Shown: positions 49,081 through 59,303, counted from the stretch's first letter. The stretch is DNA of 64,000 nucleotides from Paenibacillus lutimineralis (GCF_003991425.1 NZ_CP034346.1:4439501-4503500); one strand, 5' to 3'. The notes: generated from the letters alone by a model not told the origin. Translations and numbers: made by a program.

Positions 49081-50631
49081 CTATTTAAATACGACTTCTT
49101 TAAAAGAAGCCAGCTTCTCCTTCGATGCTTGTTCTACACCTGCATGCAGGCTATCTCCATGCGAATCCATCGTCACGATCGCAGCAAATCCTTCGACTTC
49201 CAAATGCCACATCGCTTCCGGAATGCCAAATTCAGGGAAGTCAACTCCGTTCACCTTCTTAAAGCATTCCGCATAATATTGTGCCGCCCCACCGATCGCA
49301 TTCAAATATACGCCTCCATGCTCCTTCAGTGCCGCAAGCGTCCTAGGTCCCATTCCGCCTTTGCCGATTACCGCACGAATGCCAAACTTCTTGATAATCT
49401 CCGCTTGATAAGGCTCCTCACGGATACTTGTCGTCGGTCCGGCTGCCTTCACATGCCAGCCCTCTTCATCCTTAAGCATTACCGGTCCGCAGTGGTAAAT
49501 AACCGCTCCGTTAAGATCCACCGGCGCATCATGATCAAGCAGATATTTATGCAGAGCATCCCGACCAGTATGCATCTCGCCTTGGATAATAACGACATCT
49601 CCGACGCGCAGGCTACGGATTTGCTCCTCGGTAATCGGAGTCTGTAGCACGATCTCACGTGACTGGGACGCCGCGGTCTGTTCAGTAGCATGGTCAGCTA
49701 CTTGAGCGACAGCCTGTTGTGTAGACTTCTCATTACCCCGTTCATAGATCCATTTATCGATTCCACCCGTAGCTGGATCGATCTCTACGCCTTGACGACG
49801 GAAAGCCCAACAGTTGTACGCTACCGAGACGAAGAAGCTCGCCGGCAAGCGATTAGCCGCGCCGATCTTGCAGCCTAATAACGTAACCTCGCCGCCAAAG
49901 CCCATTGTCCCGATCCCCAGCTCATTCGCTTTATCCAAAATATAATCCTCCAACCGTTGTAGATCGGAGTTCGGGTTCACATCTTCTACAGTACGAAACA
50001 ATTGCTGTTTGGCCAGTTCATAGCCCGTCGTTCTGTCCCCACCGATGCCAACACCAATGAATCCGGCACTACATCCTTGTCCTTGTGCCTGATATACGGC
50101 GTGCAGAATGCATTTACGGATACCGTCCAAGTCTCGACCAGCACGTCCAAGTCCTTCAAGCTCTGTCGGCAGAGAATATTGAATATTCTTATTCTCACAG
50201 CCGCCGCCTTTGAGGATCAGACGCATATCTATATGATCATTCTCCCACTGTTCAAAATGAACCACCGGCGTGCCCGGACCGAGATTATCACCGCTATTCT
50301 CTCCTGTCAGCGAATCAACAGAATTCGGGCGTAACTTGCCCTCCTTGGTCGCTCTTTGCAGTGCGGCCTGGATAGCTCTCTTAATCTCAAGCTGATTAAC
50401 ACCTATCGGTGTATGAATAATAAAGGTAGGCATCCCTGTATCCTGACAGATCGGAGACACTTGTTCTTCGGCCATAGTTATGTTCTTCGAGATCGTCGAA
50501 AGTGCCAGCCCAGCCCGTGTCGCTTGATTCTCCCGTGCTTTTCCCCGATTAATTGCTCGCCGTACATCGCCGGGTAAATTCGTCGAAGTTTCAACAATCA
50601 ATTCATAAATACTCTCTTGAATTTGTTGCAT
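49081..50631 (-). CDS. class I (Fe-S) fumarate hydratase, fused alpha and beta domains
   Basis: 516 residues from the ATG at 50631 (AGGAG before it). Alpha part with [4Fe-4S] cysteines in SPICQDTGMPTF, KGGGCENKN and the later GQGCSAGFIGVG; beta part from about 330 with HTGRDALHKYL, YHCGPVML and GPTTSIREEPYQAE and AVIGKGGMGPRT. Converts fumarate to malate in the TCA cycle. It occupies the place where Bacillus has mdh and is directly followed by phoR. L-tartrate dehydratase is a close alternative, but single-chain fusion favours fumarase. Confidence 0.88.
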   Translation of the reverse strand: MQQIQESIYELIVETSTNLPGDVRRAINRGKARENQATRAGLALSTISKNITMAEEQVSPICQDTGMPTFIIHTPIGVNQLEIKRAIQAALQRATKEGKLRPNSVDSLTGENSGDNLGPGTPVVHFEQWENDHIDMRLILKGGGCENKNIQYSLPTELEGLGRAGRDLDGIRKCILHAVYQAQGQGCSAGFIGVGIGGDRTTGYELAKQQLFRTVEDVNPNSDLQRLEDYILDKANELGIGTMGFGGEVTLLGCKIGAANRLPASFFVSVAYNCWAFRRQGVEIDPATGGIDKWIYERGNEKSTQQAVAQVADHATEQTAASQSREIVLQTPITEEQIRSLRVGDVVIIQGEMHTGRDALHKYLLDHDAPVDLNGAVIYHCGPVMLKDEEGWHVKAAGPTTSIREEPYQAEIIKKFGIRAVIGKGGMGPRTLAALKEHGGVYLNAIGGAAQYYAECFKKVNGVDFPEFGIPEAMWHLEVEGFAAIVTMDSHGDSLHAGVEQASKEKLASFKEVVFK

Positions 50632-50797
50632 AGACCATGCTCTCCTCTCGATTGTCCAAAATGACACAAAAGCATTACAATCATTGCATGCTGCCGATAG
50701 CTTTATCCTCTTCAATAGTTTTATAATAACATAGTACCATGTTTCAGGTTACAAAATTATACAGACTTTCCCCTAAAAAAAGAGAGGTTTATCACTG

Positions 50798-51406
50798 ATG
50801 AATTATCATTTTTCCGCTTATATGTATCGTCTGCGCTCGATCAAGCGGTGGAGCCTGATGCGAAGTACCACTGAAGAAAATGTAGCTGAGCATTCCTTCC
50901 ATGTCGCCTTGCTCACGCATCTGCTATGCGAGATCGGAAATAAGCTGTTCCAACGTCAGCTGAATGCGGAACGCGCTGCGACGCTGGCACTGTTCCATGA
51001 TGCCACAGAGGTATTCACCGGCGATATTCCAACCCCGGTAAAGCATCATAATCCGAAGCTGCTCGGCAGCTTCCGCGAGATGGAGAGCATTGCTGGTGAG
51101 CGCTTGCTGTCCATGGTTCCGCCGGAGCTTCGTACCAGCTATCAGGTCATGCTGTTCCCGAACGGGACAAATACGAACCCTTCGGATGCTGAGCTATTAA
51201 AATATGTCAAAGCGGCCGACAGCCTCGATGCATATTTGAAATGCACCTGGGAGCTTACCTGCGGCAATCGAGAATTCGCCGTCGCAAAGGAACAGCTCCA
51301 TGACAAGCTGGATAAGCTGAACCTGCCAGAAATCGGCTATTTCCTGGAGCATTTTGCCCCTGGATTCGAGATGACGCTTGATGAGCTGTCCGAGCAACCG
51401 GAATAA
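50798..51406 (+). CDS. HD-domain 5'-deoxynucleotidase, YfbR-like
   Basis: 202 residues; AGAGAGG before the ATG. HD ligands: the first His in NVAEHSFHVALLTHLL, then LALFHDATEVFTGDIPTPVK, and the Asp in KAADSLDAYLK. R and W near RSIKRWSLMRST match YfbR, which removes phosphate from dNMPs. Divergent from fumarase. Confident of family; substrate range inferred. Confidence 0.9.
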   Translation: MNYHFSAYMYRLRSIKRWSLMRSTTEENVAEHSFHVALLTHLLCEIGNKLFQRQLNAERAATLALFHDATEVFTGDIPTPVKHHNPKLLGSFREMESIAGERLLSMVPPELRTSYQVMLFPNGTNTNPSDAELLKYVKAADSLDAYLKCTWELTCGNREFAVAKEQLHDKLDKLNLPEIGYFLEHFAPGFEMTLDELSEQPE

Positions 51407-51460
51407 TAATTTGCATCAAATAGCGATAACATGTTTCGTCAGAAAACTTTCTAAGCAACA

Positions 51461-51516
51461 TTAAGCCCTCCTGATCAAGCTTCTTCAGAAGAAGCATAAT
51501 CAAGAGGGCTTTTGTA
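51461..51516 (+). terminator. terminator of the yfbR-like gene
   Basis: AAGCCCTC..TTGAT.. /..GAGGGCTT stem with an inner GCTTCTT/AAGAAGC hairpin followed by TTG; may also end the SDR gene transcript (minus). Confidence 0.82.
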
Positions 51517-51547
51517 TTACTAGGAATTGGCTCTGCTTCGCACTCTG

Positions 51548-52417
51548 TTAGCCGTTAATGATCTCCCCGCCGTTAATATGGAGTACTTGCCCGCTCATAT
51601 AGGAGGAATCGTCGCAAGCTAGATAGACGTACGCCGGGGCAAGTTCCTCCGGCTGACCGGGTCGCTGCATCGGCGTATCCCCACCGAACTTGGACACTTG
51701 CTGTTCATCGAAGGTCGAGGGGATCAGCGGCGTCCATATCGGGCCTGGGGCCACTGCATTGACACGAACTCCAATCTTGCCCACGATGTTCATCGACAAG
51801 GCTCGGGTGAAGCTGACAATCGCCCCCTTCGAAGCTGAATAGTCAATTAACGTTGGATTACCCCTATAGGCGGTTATAGAAGCAGTGTTAATAATCGCAC
51901 TGCCCTTCTTCATATGCGGTAACGCTGCCTGAGTCAGATAGAACATGCCAAATACATTCGTGCGGAATGTCTTCTCAAGCTGGTCGGAGGTAATGGCCGC
52001 AATATCCTGCTGTGGGTGCTGCTCACCAGCATTATTTACGAGAATGTCCAGGCCTCCCAGTTGGTCTACGGTTTGCTGCACAGCTTGCTTCGCAAAAGTC
52101 TCATTACCGATATCCCCTGGGATCAGCAGACATTTTCTTCCTTCCTGCTCAACCTCTCGCTTCGTCTTCGCAGCATCCTCATGCTCACTTAAATAGACTA
52201 CGGCGATATCTGCTCCTTCTTTGGCATAAGCAACGGCAACCGCCCTCCCTATGCCGCTGTCAGCGCCGGTGATTAGAGCTACTTTATTCATCAGCTTACC
52301 AGCCGCTTTATAGGGTCCCTCATAGTCCGGCAGGGGATTCATCTTATGCTCCAACCCAGGTCGCTGATTCTGATGCTGTGGCGGCATCGTCGGTTTGCTC
52401 TGCCCACTACTAGCCAT
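51548..52417 (-). CDS. SDR-family oxidoreductase (YhxC/YhdF-like)
   Basis: 289 residues. Rossmann TGADSGIGRAVAVAY, NNAG, catalytic Ser in INTASITAYRG and YSASK. A 40-residue Pro/Gln-rich N-terminal extension (MPPQHQNQRPGLEHKMNPLP) is typical of the general-stress SDR group in Bacillus. Substrate unknown. Confidence 0.9.
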   Translation of the reverse strand: MASSGQSKPTMPPQHQNQRPGLEHKMNPLPDYEGPYKAAGKLMNKVALITGADSGIGRAVAVAYAKEGADIAVVYLSEHEDAAKTKREVEQEGRKCLLIPGDIGNETFAKQAVQQTVDQLGGLDILVNNAGEQHPQQDIAAITSDQLEKTFRTNVFGMFYLTQAALPHMKKGSAIINTASITAYRGNPTLIDYSASKGAIVSFTRALSMNIVGKIGVRVNAVAPGPIWTPLIPSTFDEQQVSKFGGDTPMQRPGQPEELAPAYVYLACDDSSYMSGQVLHINGGEIING

Positions 52418-52510
52418 CGATATGTCGCTTCCTTCCTGTTCAGTTATTGTCCATCTATATTAAGATGGGCCTAGGGAAAGAAGGTTATGCGGTCCTACTC
52501 ATTACAAAAT

Positions 52511-52556
52511 CAAAAAAACTCCCGATCACCATCCGATGGATGAGGATCAGGAGTTC
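52511..52556 (-). terminator. terminator of the small membrane-protein gene
   Basis: AACTCCTGATC..CATCC / GGATG..GATCGGGAGTT stem followed by TTTTTTTG on the minus strand. Confidence 0.88.
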
Positions 52557-52584
52557 CTAAAATTAACTTGTACGATATAGAAGT

Positions 52585-53028
52585 TTAAATAATAGAGCTG
52601 AATACCATGAAGAAGCTAATCAGGAGTACAAGCAGCGCTACGACATAGCTCAAAGTAGCTAGCTTGCTGCTCTCAGCGGAAATGCTGCGATTCGCGCGGA
52701 TCCCTTCAATGGCTAGACGCAGCGGTTTACCCATAATACCGCCAACAGCGGCAATACCAAGGAACAAGATGACAACAATGATCATCCACGGTACGGAATA
52801 CTCTCCTCCCTTACTTATCATATACCCACCAGTCAACAATTGAATAACGAGACCGAACTGTGCGAAGGTGTTTAGTGATTTCACAGCACTCATTGTCCCT
52901 TCCTGTGCGGCTGGGGACAATTTGTTAACTTTCGCCATTACAAAAGGGAGTACAAGGTAGAACCCTAATGCTAGAGTGCCAATAATATGCAAAAACAGCA
53001 TAATTTTAAACGTCGACAACTTGATCAT
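52585..53028 (-). CDS. four-helix membrane protein
   Basis: 147 residues; helices about 8-30, 52-72, 80-100 and 122-145. Contains GFYLVLPFVMAKVNKLSP and GGIMGKPLRLAIEGIRANRS. No family recognised with confidence; reminiscent of DUF2269-type proteins. The ATG abuts GGAAGG, while a TTG three codons later (9-base spacing) is the better start. Confidence 0.65.
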   Translation of the reverse strand: MIKLSTFKIMLFLHIIGTLALGFYLVLPFVMAKVNKLSPAAQEGTMSAVKSLNTFAQFGLVIQLLTGGYMISKGGEYSVPWMIIVVILFLGIAAVGGIMGKPLRLAIEGIRANRSISAESSKLATLSYVVALLVLLISFFMVFSSII

Positions 53029-53080
53029 CCTTCCATAGTAAATTAGATTTATTACAATCTATTATACCTATCATTGCCAA

Positions 53081-53116
53081 TAAATAAAAGGAGCCTCCTG
53101 TCAAAGGAGACTCCAT
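53081..53116 (-). terminator. terminator of the icd transcript
   Basis: GGAG..TCCT / AGGA..CTCC stem with TTTTATTTATTG after it on the minus strand; lies beyond repeat copy 2. Confidence 0.72.
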
Positions 53117-53175
53117 CCTCTTGAAGACTACGAACTAGAATAACGAGCGTTCTTCTAGGCTCCCTATTAGAGGTT

Positions 53176-53295
53176 GTTCAAAAAGTCCACTTTTGATAAG
53201 ATAACCGATCGAAGTCATCAAGGTTGAGCGACCGTGATCCTTTCGCCCCTGGCTTTATCCAAGCTTCTCGATGCTGAAAATCGGCCTTTTTGAAC
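53176..53295. repeat. palindromic intergenic repeat, copy 2 (120 bp)
   Basis: GTTCAAAAAG at the left and CTTTTTGAAC at the right; interior shares GATAACCGATCG and GAGCGACCGTGATCC with copy 4 and ATCGAG-type blocks with copy 1. Located between the icd stop and its terminator. Confidence 0.85.
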
Positions 53296-53308
53296 ACGCA
53301 TTATTATA

Positions 53309-54604
53309 TTACATATTATTAATGACGTGATCGGCGAATTCAGAGCATTTCACTTCGGTTGCGCCTTCCATCAGACGGGCAAAATCATAAGTTACCGTCT
53401 TGTTGTTGATCGAAGTCTCCAGACCGTTATAGATCAGGTCAGCCGCTTCCTGCCAGCCCAAGTGCTCAAGCAGCATAACGCCAGACAAAATGACCGAGCC
53501 TGGATTTACCATGTCAAGATCCGTATATTTCGGAGCCGTACCATGCGTAGCTTCAAAGATGGCGTGTCCTGTTACGTAGTTGATATTCGCTCCTGGAGCA
53601 ATCCCAATCCCGCCTACTTGCGCTGCCAGAGCATCGGACAAGTAGTCGCCGTTCAAGTTCAGCGTAGCGATCACATCAAAATCAGTCGGACGAGTCAATA
53701 CCTGTTGCAAGGCAATATCAGCGATCGCATCCTTAATGATGACCTTGCCGGCTGCTTGCGCATCCTGTTGCGCCTTGTTGGCAGCATCGGTACCGGACTG
53801 CTCCTTGATGCGATCATATTCAGCCCATGTGAACACTTTATCGCCAAACTCGGCTTCAGCCACTTCATAGCCCCAATTTTTAAAGGCGCCTTCTGTAAAC
53901 TTCATAATGTTCCCTTTGTGAACGAGAGTTACGCTCTTGCGGTTGTGCTTGATCGCATACTCAACTGCCGCGCGAACCAATCGCTTCGAACCTTCCTCTG
54001 ACACTGGCTTAATACCGATACCCGAAGTCTCAGGGAAGCGAATTTTATTAACGCCCATCTCATTTTGCAAGAAGCTGAGCACTTTCTTCACTTCTTCAGA
54101 ACCTTCCTTGTATTCGATACCTGCATAGATATCCTCTGTATTCTCACGGAAAATGACCATATCTACCAGCTCCGGACGCTTCACTGGAGAAGGTACACCG
54201 TCAAAATAACGTACAGGACGAAGACATACATACAGGTCAAGCTCTTGGCGCAGCGCCACGTTCAAAGAGCGAATCCCCCCACCAATCGGCGTAGTAAGCG
54301 GCCCTTTGATCGCTACAATATACTCACGGATTGCATTCAGCGTATCAGCTGGCAGCCACTCTCCGTATGTATTGAAGGCTTTTTCCCCTGCGAACACTTC
54401 ATACCAGGCGATCTTCTTCTCGCCGTTATAAGCCTTCTCAACTGCAGCATCCAATACGCGCTTGGACGCTCTCCAAATGTCACGGCCTGTTCCATCCCCT
54501 TCAATGAACGGAATAACTGGGTTATTAGGAACTTGCAATTTGCCATTATCAATAACGATTTTTTCTCCTTCTGTTGGAAGGTCAAACTTTGTAAGTTGCA
54601 GCAT
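53309..54604 (-). CDS. icd: NADP-dependent isocitrate dehydrogenase
   Basis: 431 residues. Substrate-binding [39 protein letters not shown], metal site [19 protein letters not shown] and cofactor [17 protein letters not shown]. Converts isocitrate to 2-oxoglutarate. Second gene of the citZ-icd unit; repeat copy 3 lies between them and copy 2 behind icd. Confidence 0.95.
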   Translation of the reverse strand: MLQLTKFDLPTEGEKIVIDNGKLQVPNNPVIPFIEGDGTGRDIWRASKRVLDAAVEKAYNGEKKIAWYEVFAGEKAFNTYGEWLPADTLNAIREYIVAIKGPLTTPIGGGIRSLNVALRQELDLYVCLRPVRYFDGVPSPVKRPELVDMVIFRENTEDIYAGIEYKEGSEEVKKVLSFLQNEMGVNKIRFPETSGIGIKPVSEEGSKRLVRAAVEYAIKHNRKSVTLVHKGNIMKFTEGAFKNWGYEVAEAEFGDKVFTWAEYDRIKEQSGTDAANKAQQDAQAAGKVIIKDAIADIALQQVLTRPTDFDVIATLNLNGDYLSDALAAQVGGIGIAPGANINYVTGHAIFEATHGTAPKYTDLDMVNPGSVILSGVMLLEHLGWQEAADLIYNGLETSINNKTVTYDFARLMEGATEVKCSEFADHVINNM

Positions 54605-54669
54605 GTTTATAGGTTCCTCCTAGTATATATTGAATGAACAGGCTATTCACCTTCATTCTAACAAAGGTT

Positions 54670-54872
54670 GTTTAAAAAGTCCCCCTTTGATCCCGAAGTA
54701 TCATTGGTAGCTTAATCGACATCGAATCTTGAACTCAGCCGGGCCTTCCGGTGCTCACGTACAAACTACGTACGCTGCGCTCCTCATGCCCTAGCTTCAT
54801 CCAACTGAAGCGTTTTGAAAAAACGCACATCGGAAGCATAAGCTTCGGTGCTGAAAGTCTGACTTTTTAAAC
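54670..54872. repeat. palindromic intergenic repeat, copy 3 (203 bp)
   Basis: Ends are GTTTAAAAAG and CTTTTTAAAC: relative to the other copies both arms changed in step (C to T and G to A), keeping the pairing. Interior shares the GTGCTCACGTACAAACTACG block and the CATCCAACTGAAGCG block with copy 4. Between citZ and icd. Confidence 0.85.
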
Positions 54873-54911
54873 ACATATTAACTACTGGCGGGAAGAATTC
54901 CCGCCAGACCA

Positions 54912-56024
54912 TTATCTTAGATCGATTGGAATATATTTCTGATTAATAAGACCCGTGTATTCAGCGCGCGGACGAATAATCCGGTTATCGTCAAGCTGTT
55001 CGAGAATATGTGCAGACCAACCGGACAAGCGGCTGATCGCGAAGATCGGAGTAAATAAATCGGATGGAATTCCAAGCATGGTATATACCGAAGCAGAATA
55101 GAAATCGACATTCGGTCTGAGGCCCTTCTGGCCCGTTACCAATTCTTCAATTCTTGATGACATTTCGAATAAGGTAGAATCTCCCTTAAGCAAGCCGAGC
55201 TGTCGAGACATCTTCTGTAGATGCTTGGCACGCGGATCGCCGTTCTTGTATACGCGATGTCCAAAGCCCATAATCTTCTCTCTGTTCGCGATCTTATTCA
55301 AAATATAAGGCTCTACATTATCAAGGCTGCCAATTTCGGACAGCATCTTCATCACTGCTTCATTCGCACCACCGTGCAATGGTCCCTTCAGGGTTCCAAT
55401 CGCAGCCGTGATACCCGAATAAATATCCGAGAGCGTCGCAATGGTCACGCGAGCCGAGAAGGTTGATGCATTCAGCTCATGGTCCGCATGCAGAACAAGC
55501 GCTTGGTCCAGAGCTTTGACTGCTACGACATCCGGTTCTTCACCGGTCATCATATACAAGAAATTGTGTGCGATCGATACATTCTGCAATGGAGCAAGTG
55601 GCTCCTTGCCTTCACGAATCCGGGCAAAAGCGGCAATAATCGTAGGAATTTGTGCCTGTAATTTAATCGCCTTAATCTGATTGCTTTCTCTGGAGATGTC
55701 ATTCGCATTTTCATCATATAGAGCTAGTGCCGATACGGCTGTACGCAACACGGCCATCGTGTTAGCATCAGACGGGAACAACTTCAATTGAGCCAGTAAT
55801 GGCTCCGGAATAGGCGCAAAATCACTCAACTGCTGCTGCAGGAAAGCAAGCTGGGTCTGAGTTGGCAGCTTCCCATACCATAGCAGATAAGCAGCCTCTT
55901 CGAAACTTGCCCGTTCTGCCAGATCATCGATATTAATACCTCGATAAGCCAGCACGCCATCATGTATGGAGCTGATTGAGGAAGTCGCAGCGACAATACC
56001 CTCAAGTCCTTTGGTAGCTGTCAT
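54912..56024 (-). CDS. citZ: citrate synthase
   Basis: 370 residues from the ATG at 56024 (AAGGAG eight bases before). Catalytic His in ADHELNASTFSARV, the second His in GPLHGGANEAVM and Asp in LRPNVDFYSASV, plus GFGHRVYKNGDPRAK. First step of the TCA cycle. A near-perfect palindrome (56065-56082) lies 40 bases before the start. Confidence 0.95.
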   Translation of the reverse strand: MTATKGLEGIVAATSSISSIHDGVLAYRGINIDDLAERASFEEAAYLLWYGKLPTQTQLAFLQQQLSDFAPIPEPLLAQLKLFPSDANTMAVLRTAVSALALYDENANDISRESNQIKAIKLQAQIPTIIAAFARIREGKEPLAPLQNVSIAHNFLYMMTGEEPDVVAVKALDQALVLHADHELNASTFSARVTIATLSDIYSGITAAIGTLKGPLHGGANEAVMKMLSEIGSLDNVEPYILNKIANREKIMGFGHRVYKNGDPRAKHLQKMSRQLGLLKGDSTLFEMSSRIEELVTGQKGLRPNVDFYSASVYTMLGIPSDLFTPIFAISRLSGWSAHILEQLDDNRIIRPRAEYTGLINQKYIPIDLR

Positions 56025-56064
56025 GTACATCTCTCCTTCAAATACGAAATTGGGAAAATAAACC

Positions 56065-56082
56065 ATTGAAAACATTTTCAAT
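56065..56082. promoter_or_regulatory. palindrome in the citZ leader, cre-like
   Basis: ATTGAAAACATTTTCAAT: 8-bp arms, asymmetric CA centre. Resembles a CcpA cre site (TGAAANCG-type) but lacks the CG core. Position before the start fits a repressor site. Confidence 0.45.
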
Positions 56083-56375
56083 TTTGAAGTTTAAAATTTT
56101 CGTAATATAGCATCGCGGATGAAATATTAGGGAGGATCTGACACTAAAACTCTTTTAAATAATCATACTGGATTTCTAGGAGCAAGGGAACAACTTGAGT
56201 CGTTATAGACATATCAAATTATTTTTTCACATATATAAAGAAATTTTTGTAATCTCTATCGAATTGCAACGACAAAAGTCACATCATCCAATAAATATTG
56301 TTTCTGTAATACTAATTTTGGAAGAGAAATAGAAATAGAGTAAAACCTGTCCAGTTCAAAGTGGGAGGGATACGA
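56083..56375. other. divergent promoter region of citZ and the ytvI-like gene
   Basis: AT-rich; no gene supported. Contains GGGAGGG as ribosome site of the right-hand gene at its end. I see no convincing promoter pair by eye. Confidence 0.45.
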
Positions 56376-57494
56376 ATGGATTACATTGTTGTAAAACGAA
56401 TACTGCGTGGTGCCTGGGTATGTCTTGCGGTGCTGATGGTTTGCCTTTCATTTTACTGGGTTCTGCCGCTTATCTACCCCTTTCTGATCGCATGGGTTAT
56501 CGCCTATGCCATGAATCCATTCGTCCGTTGGATGCAAGAGACATTGAAGCTGCCTCGCTGGGCTTCTGTTATACTGGCCATTCTAGTCTACTTCTCGGCC
56601 GGCGCCATCGTTATTACAGCAGCTGTCACCCGTATGGTTAAGGAGATGATCCATCTTGCCGACACCGCTAACGAGCATATCGGGGAGTGGCGCGATCAAT
56701 TCATATCCTGGGGCCAGAACGAGGAGCTGCAGAGGCTGTTTAATGAAATAAATTCTTTTATCGTACGGAATCCAGGCTACGGTGACACTTTTACCAAAAA
56801 TATTGATAATGCCGCATTAACGATTAGCAATGCAATTTCCAGAATCATTACTAGCTTCCTGAACGGAGTCATCAACGTGGTTACCTCATTGCCCAGCCTA
56901 GGCCTTATTCTGTTAATCATCCTGCTGTCTGCCTTCTTCATTAGCAACGGTTGGGACAAGAACAAGCGCATGATCCTTGGAATTATGCCTAAGGGATGGT
57001 TCAAAATGGGAGGGGTTATACGGAGTAATCTGCAAATGGCGTTATTCGGATACCTGCGGGCCCAGTTCATTATGATCTCGATTACTGCCTTCGTCGTCTG
57101 CATCGGACTTCTCATCCTGCGAGTCGATTCGCCGGTTACCTATGCCATTCTGATCGGATTGGTCGATTTGCTTCCTTACTTAGGCGTCGGCACGATTCTC
57201 ATCCCTTGGCTCGTCTACGCCTTCATGACTGGCAACGTCGCTCTTGGCATCGGTCTTTCTATTCTATACGGAGTTGTTCTTGTATCCAGACAACTGATCG
57301 AGCCCAAAGTGCTGGCTACCAGCGTCGGGCTCGAACCATTGCCTACTCTGATCTCTTTGTTCGTCGGCTTGCGGCTGTTCGGTGTACCCGGGCTTATTAT
57401 CGGCCCTGTCTCCCTCGTCGTCATTAATGCCGTTATTAAAGCCGGCGTCTTCCATGAGCTGAGGGACTATATCATGAACGGAAGAGCGCAATAA
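56376..57494 (+). CDS. ytvI: AI-2E family transporter (YtvI-like)
   Basis: 372 residues; GGGAGGG before the ATG at 56376. About seven membrane helices, AI-2E family marks: LPLIYPFLIAWVIAYAMNP, LRAQFIMISITAFVVCIGLL, ILIGLVDLLPYLGVGTILIP and LIEPKVLATSVGLEPLPTLI. Matches ytvI of Bacillus in family and position (between citZ and pyk region). Function uncertain; homologues include Na+/H+ antiporters. Confidence 0.88.
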   Translation: MDYIVVKRILRGAWVCLAVLMVCLSFYWVLPLIYPFLIAWVIAYAMNPFVRWMQETLKLPRWASVILAILVYFSAGAIVITAAVTRMVKEMIHLADTANEHIGEWRDQFISWGQNEELQRLFNEINSFIVRNPGYGDTFTKNIDNAALTISNAISRIITSFLNGVINVVTSLPSLGLILLIILLSAFFISNGWDKNKRMILGIMPKGWFKMGGVIRSNLQMALFGYLRAQFIMISITAFVVCIGLLILRVDSPVTYAILIGLVDLLPYLGVGTILIPWLVYAFMTGNVALGIGLSILYGVVLVSRQLIEPKVLATSVGLEPLPTLISLFVGLRLFGVPGLIIGPVSLVVINAVIKAGVFHELRDYIMNGRAQ

Positions 57495-57517
57495 TGCCGA
57501 GCGGCTCTCCTCTACAG

Positions 57518-59269
57518 CTACATCTCCTCCGGCGCTTGTAATCCGATCAGACTGAATCCATTTTTAAGAGTAATTTGTACGCATTTGACCAAAGCAAGGC
57601 GAGCCGCTCTTAGCTTCTCATCTTCCACGAGAATTGGACAATCATGATAAAAACGATTGAAGGCTTGAGCCAAGTCAATCAAATAGCGAGTAACGATCGA
57701 CGGCTCTAGCTTGGCTGCGGCTTGTACAGTTCGTTCCGGGAACAAGGCCAATTCTTTCAATATGGCGATCTCGGTAGGATGCTGTAGCTTGGTAGGATCG
57801 AATTGTTCAGCAAGTAGCGAGGCATCAACCCTTGCCTTTCCGGGAAGCTGATCACCGACCGCTTTGCGCAATACACTGCAGGTTCTCGCATAGCAGTACT
57901 GCGCATATGGCCCCGTCTCGCCCTCGAAGCTAAGCACATCATCCCAGGAGAAGACGATATCCTTAATCCGGTTCGCACTCAAGTCATTAAAGATGACAGC
58001 GCCGACTCCGACCTGACGAGCTACCTCATCTTTATTTTGCAGCTGCGGATTTTTTACTTCGATAATCTCCTTAACCTTCTTAATCGTCTGCTCCAGCACT
58101 TCCTCCAGCTTCACGACATTACCTTTACGGGTCGATAAGCTCATGCCCTCCAGAGTTACTCGGCCAAAGGGAACATGAATCATCTCATTTTCTGGCCAGT
58201 CATAGCCCATCAGGCCTACAACCTTGAACAATTGCGCAAAATGCAGATTCTGAGCATAGTCCGTGACATACAATGCCTTGTCGAATGAATAAGTCTGCTT
58301 ACGGTAGAGCGCAGCCGTCACATCACGAGTATGGTAAAGGGTACTTCCATCCTTCTTTAACATCAAAGCCGGAGCCATGTTATATTGATCCAGACGAACG
58401 AGCCAGGCTCCTTCATCCTCCTCCAGAAGCTGCTTATCCTTCAGTTCCTGGATGACCGGCTCCATCTTATCGTTATAGAAGCTCTCCCCTGTAAAATAAT
58501 CGAATTCTACGCCGAGCAGATCATATATTTTCTGGAACTCAGCCAGGCTGATATCGACAAAGCGCTGCCAAAGGGCCAACATTTCCCCATCACCCTGCTC
58601 CATCTTCAGGAAGCAGGCTCTCGCTTCATCCTCCAGACCAGGATCACGCTCTGCTTCCTCATGGAACTTCACATACAGACCAAGCAGTTCATCAATTGCC
58701 CCTTCCTCCAGCCGTGCTTCATCCCCCCACAGCCGATAGGCGACAATCAATTTGCCGAACTGGGTGCCCCAGTCGCCTAGATGATTAATCCCAATGGATT
58801 GATAGCCTAAAAAGGAATGAATCCGATAGAGCGCATTACCGATGACCGTTGAACGTAAATGGCCAACGTGAAATGGCTTGGCGATATTGGGCGAGGAGAA
58901 ATCGATCACGATCGTCTTTCCGGTGCCGATGTCTCTAGATCCATAACGCTCTCCTGCGTTAAGTATCGTAAGCACGACGTTCCCAGCAAGGTAGCTCTGC
59001 TTCAGGAACAGATTTAAGTATCCAGACACCGCCTCGATTCTGTCGATGAATTCATCTCCTGCTGCCTTCGCCTCTAGCGTTTCTTTCAGTTCAGTAGCAA
59101 TCTGCATCGGAGACTTCCGCAGCTTCTTGCTAAGTTTGAAGCAGGGCAGGGATAGATCCCCCAGCGACTCCTCCTTCGGATACTCCAGCATCGCGATAAT
59201 CTCCTGTGCAGGAGTATCGGTCAACAGTTCCGAGATCCATTGCGCAATCTTTGATTTTGCCATATCCAT
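57518..59269 (-). CDS. argS: arginyl-tRNA synthetase
   Basis: 583 residues. HIGH-type motif SSPNIAKPFHVGHLRST, KMSKS-equivalent LSTRKGNVVKLEE and the C-terminal DALR anticodon-binding domain (ARTCSVLRKAVGD). Charges tRNA-Arg. GGAG lies nine bases before the first ATG. Controlled by the T-box leader at 59304-59543. The usual N-terminal Add-1 domain is present (MAKSKIAQWISELL). Confidence 0.95.
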   Translation of the reverse strand: MDMAKSKIAQWISELLTDTPAQEIIAMLEYPKEESLGDLSLPCFKLSKKLRKSPMQIATELKETLEAKAAGDEFIDRIEAVSGYLNLFLKQSYLAGNVVLTILNAGERYGSRDIGTGKTIVIDFSSPNIAKPFHVGHLRSTVIGNALYRIHSFLGYQSIGINHLGDWGTQFGKLIVAYRLWGDEARLEEGAIDELLGLYVKFHEEAERDPGLEDEARACFLKMEQGDGEMLALWQRFVDISLAEFQKIYDLLGVEFDYFTGESFYNDKMEPVIQELKDKQLLEEDEGAWLVRLDQYNMAPALMLKKDGSTLYHTRDVTAALYRKQTYSFDKALYVTDYAQNLHFAQLFKVVGLMGYDWPENEMIHVPFGRVTLEGMSLSTRKGNVVKLEEVLEQTIKKVKEIIEVKNPQLQNKDEVARQVGVGAVIFNDLSANRIKDIVFSWDDVLSFEGETGPYAQYCYARTCSVLRKAVGDQLPGKARVDASLLAEQFDPTKLQHPTEIAILKELALFPERTVQAAAKLEPSIVTRYLIDLAQAFNRFYHDCPILVEDEKLRAARLALVKCVQITLKNGFSLIGLQAPEEM

Positions 59270-59303
59270 TTACTTCAGCTCCTTATCGCTATATCAAAAA
59301 TGA

